6,067 bases of DNA from Anaerolineales bacterium (GTDB taxonomy: Bacteria > Chloroflexota > Anaerolineae > Anaerolineales > E44-bin32): positions 1 through 6,067 of the forward strand of contig JAUWDI010000067.1 in the NCBI GenBank assembly GCA_030608865.1, given 5' to 3'. The position numbers and the translations under genes are program-made. Each line of letters begins with the position of its first letter. The first letter of the stretch is position 1. This document shows, piece by piece, positions 5,469-6,067 of this stretch. The notes beneath the pieces are model-generated. The model saw only the letters and a list, made by a program, of their open reading frames with translations. It had not been told where the DNA came from and searched no databases.

Positions 5469-6067
5469 ATGAGCCAACAGCAGGGTCCAATCCTCATCGT
5501 AGAAGACATCCCTCACATCCTCGAATTGCTCGAAGTTACGCTGAAGTTTAAAGGTTATGATGTAATCACGGCTCGTAATGGCGATGAGGCTCTCAATGCT
5601 CTCCTAACGGAAAAACCAGCGTTAATTCTTACCGACATCCTCATGCCCAGACTCGATGGTTATGCGCTCGCTCAGGAAGTACGCAGCAACCCGGAGACAC
5701 GCGACATTCCAATCATTTTCCTGTCTGCAACTTTCATTACACCTGAAGATAAAGAGTTCGCCATGAGCTTGGGCGCAGTTCGCTTTTTGGAAAAACCAAT
5801 TGAGGCTTCCGAGTTACTTCTATCCGTAGCGGAAGTTCTTACAGGCGAACCATTTGTGCAACCCAAACCTCTCCCCGACCAAGCCTTCCAAAAAGGCTAT
5901 GCCGATCGTCTACAAGAGAAGCTGCTCCATAAAGAGAATCAGATCCGTCGTGCCCAGCGCCTGGTGGAGACTGTGCCCACTGAACAACGCCCCGCTTTCG
6001 AGGCGCTGCTGGCACAAACAAAATTCCAGCGCGATCAGATAGAGGACGAGCTGCGCACATTAGAAGC
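5469..6067 (+). CDS. Response regulator with coiled-coil tail, cut by the window end
   Basis: The first 199 residues are visible; the frame is still open at the last base. Residues 7-122 are a CheY-like receiver with all signature positions: the acidic pair E12-D13, phosphoacceptor D56 in LILTDILMPRLDGY, S86 in IIFLSA, and K109-P110. Residues 123-138 are a Pro-rich linker, and from 139 on the chain is highly charged with heptad-like spacing (RLQEKLLHKENQIRRAQRL; FQRDQIEDELRTLEA), so probably a coiled coil. No DNA-binding or enzymatic output domain appears in the visible part. It would act in the cytoplasm, phosphorylated by a histidine kinase not found here. The start is fixed by an in-frame TAA at 5397 and the absence of any other ATG before 5469. 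The 97-bp gap and its own promoter suggest it is not dependent on the methyltransferase transcript. Confidence 0.9.
   Translation, partial: MSQQQGPILIVEDIPHILELLEVTLKFKGYDVITARNGDEALNALLTEKPALILTDILMPRLDGYALAQEVRSNPETRDIPIIFLSATFITPEDKEFAMSLGAVRFLEKPIEASELLLSVAEVLTGEPFVQPKPLPDQAFQKGYADRLQEKLLHKENQIRRAQRLVETVPTEQRPAFEALLAQTKFQRDQIEDELRTLE

Overview
This window looks like a chromosomal segment of a moderately GC-rich bacterium with long, ordinary genes. I suspect a Chloroflexota (Anaerolineae-like) genome. That is an impression from the protein styles and the gene mix, not a proof: a tandem GNAT, DUF2089 plus SHOCT-like plus DUF4097 proteins, a response regulator with a coiled-coil tail, and 5'-proximal genes without Shine-Dalgarno sequences. 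No RNA gene, CRISPR array, insertion sequence, phage gene or attachment site was recognised.

Left part (27-3811, minus strand): one tight gene cluster, read right to left. The order is a possible 86-residue unknown protein (3811-3551), a zinc-ribbon/HTH DUF2089 protein (3512-3138), a cytoplasmic DUF4097-type beta-repeat protein (3096-1981), a two-part GNAT acetyltransferase (1984-1001, TTG start overlapping the previous stop), a two-TM protein (967-416) and a small soluble protein (398-27). Spacings from the DUF2089 gene onward run from 41 bp down to a 4-bp overlap, and nearly every gene has a clear Shine-Dalgarno, so an operon is very likely. Four of these proteins carry the same roughly 25-residue SHOCT-like helical hairpin. 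It is N-terminal in two and C-terminal in two. The last two proteins also share a second, homologous C-terminal domain. This is the most interesting content of the window: a multi-gene system with a common putative interaction module, reminiscent of (but arranged differently from) the YvlB/LiaX envelope-stress proteins of Firmicutes.

Middle (3812-4144): a divergent control region. It holds a very AT-rich block with a good minus-strand promoter (TTGACA, 16 bp, TATTTT with an extended TG), a 14-bp perfect AT palindrome and two 12-bp near-identical direct repeats exactly 21 bp apart. Next to it is a GC-rich stretch with small hairpins in front of the plus-strand gene.

Right part (4145-6067, plus strand): a complete RlmD/RlmCD/TrmA-type RNA uracil-5-methyltransferase with TRAM domain, four-cysteine Fe-S motif and catalytic Cys. 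It is followed by a response regulator truncated by the window end. The regulator has a promoter-like sequence so close to its ATG that its mRNA may be leaderless, with a perfect 12-bp palindrome in the spacer.
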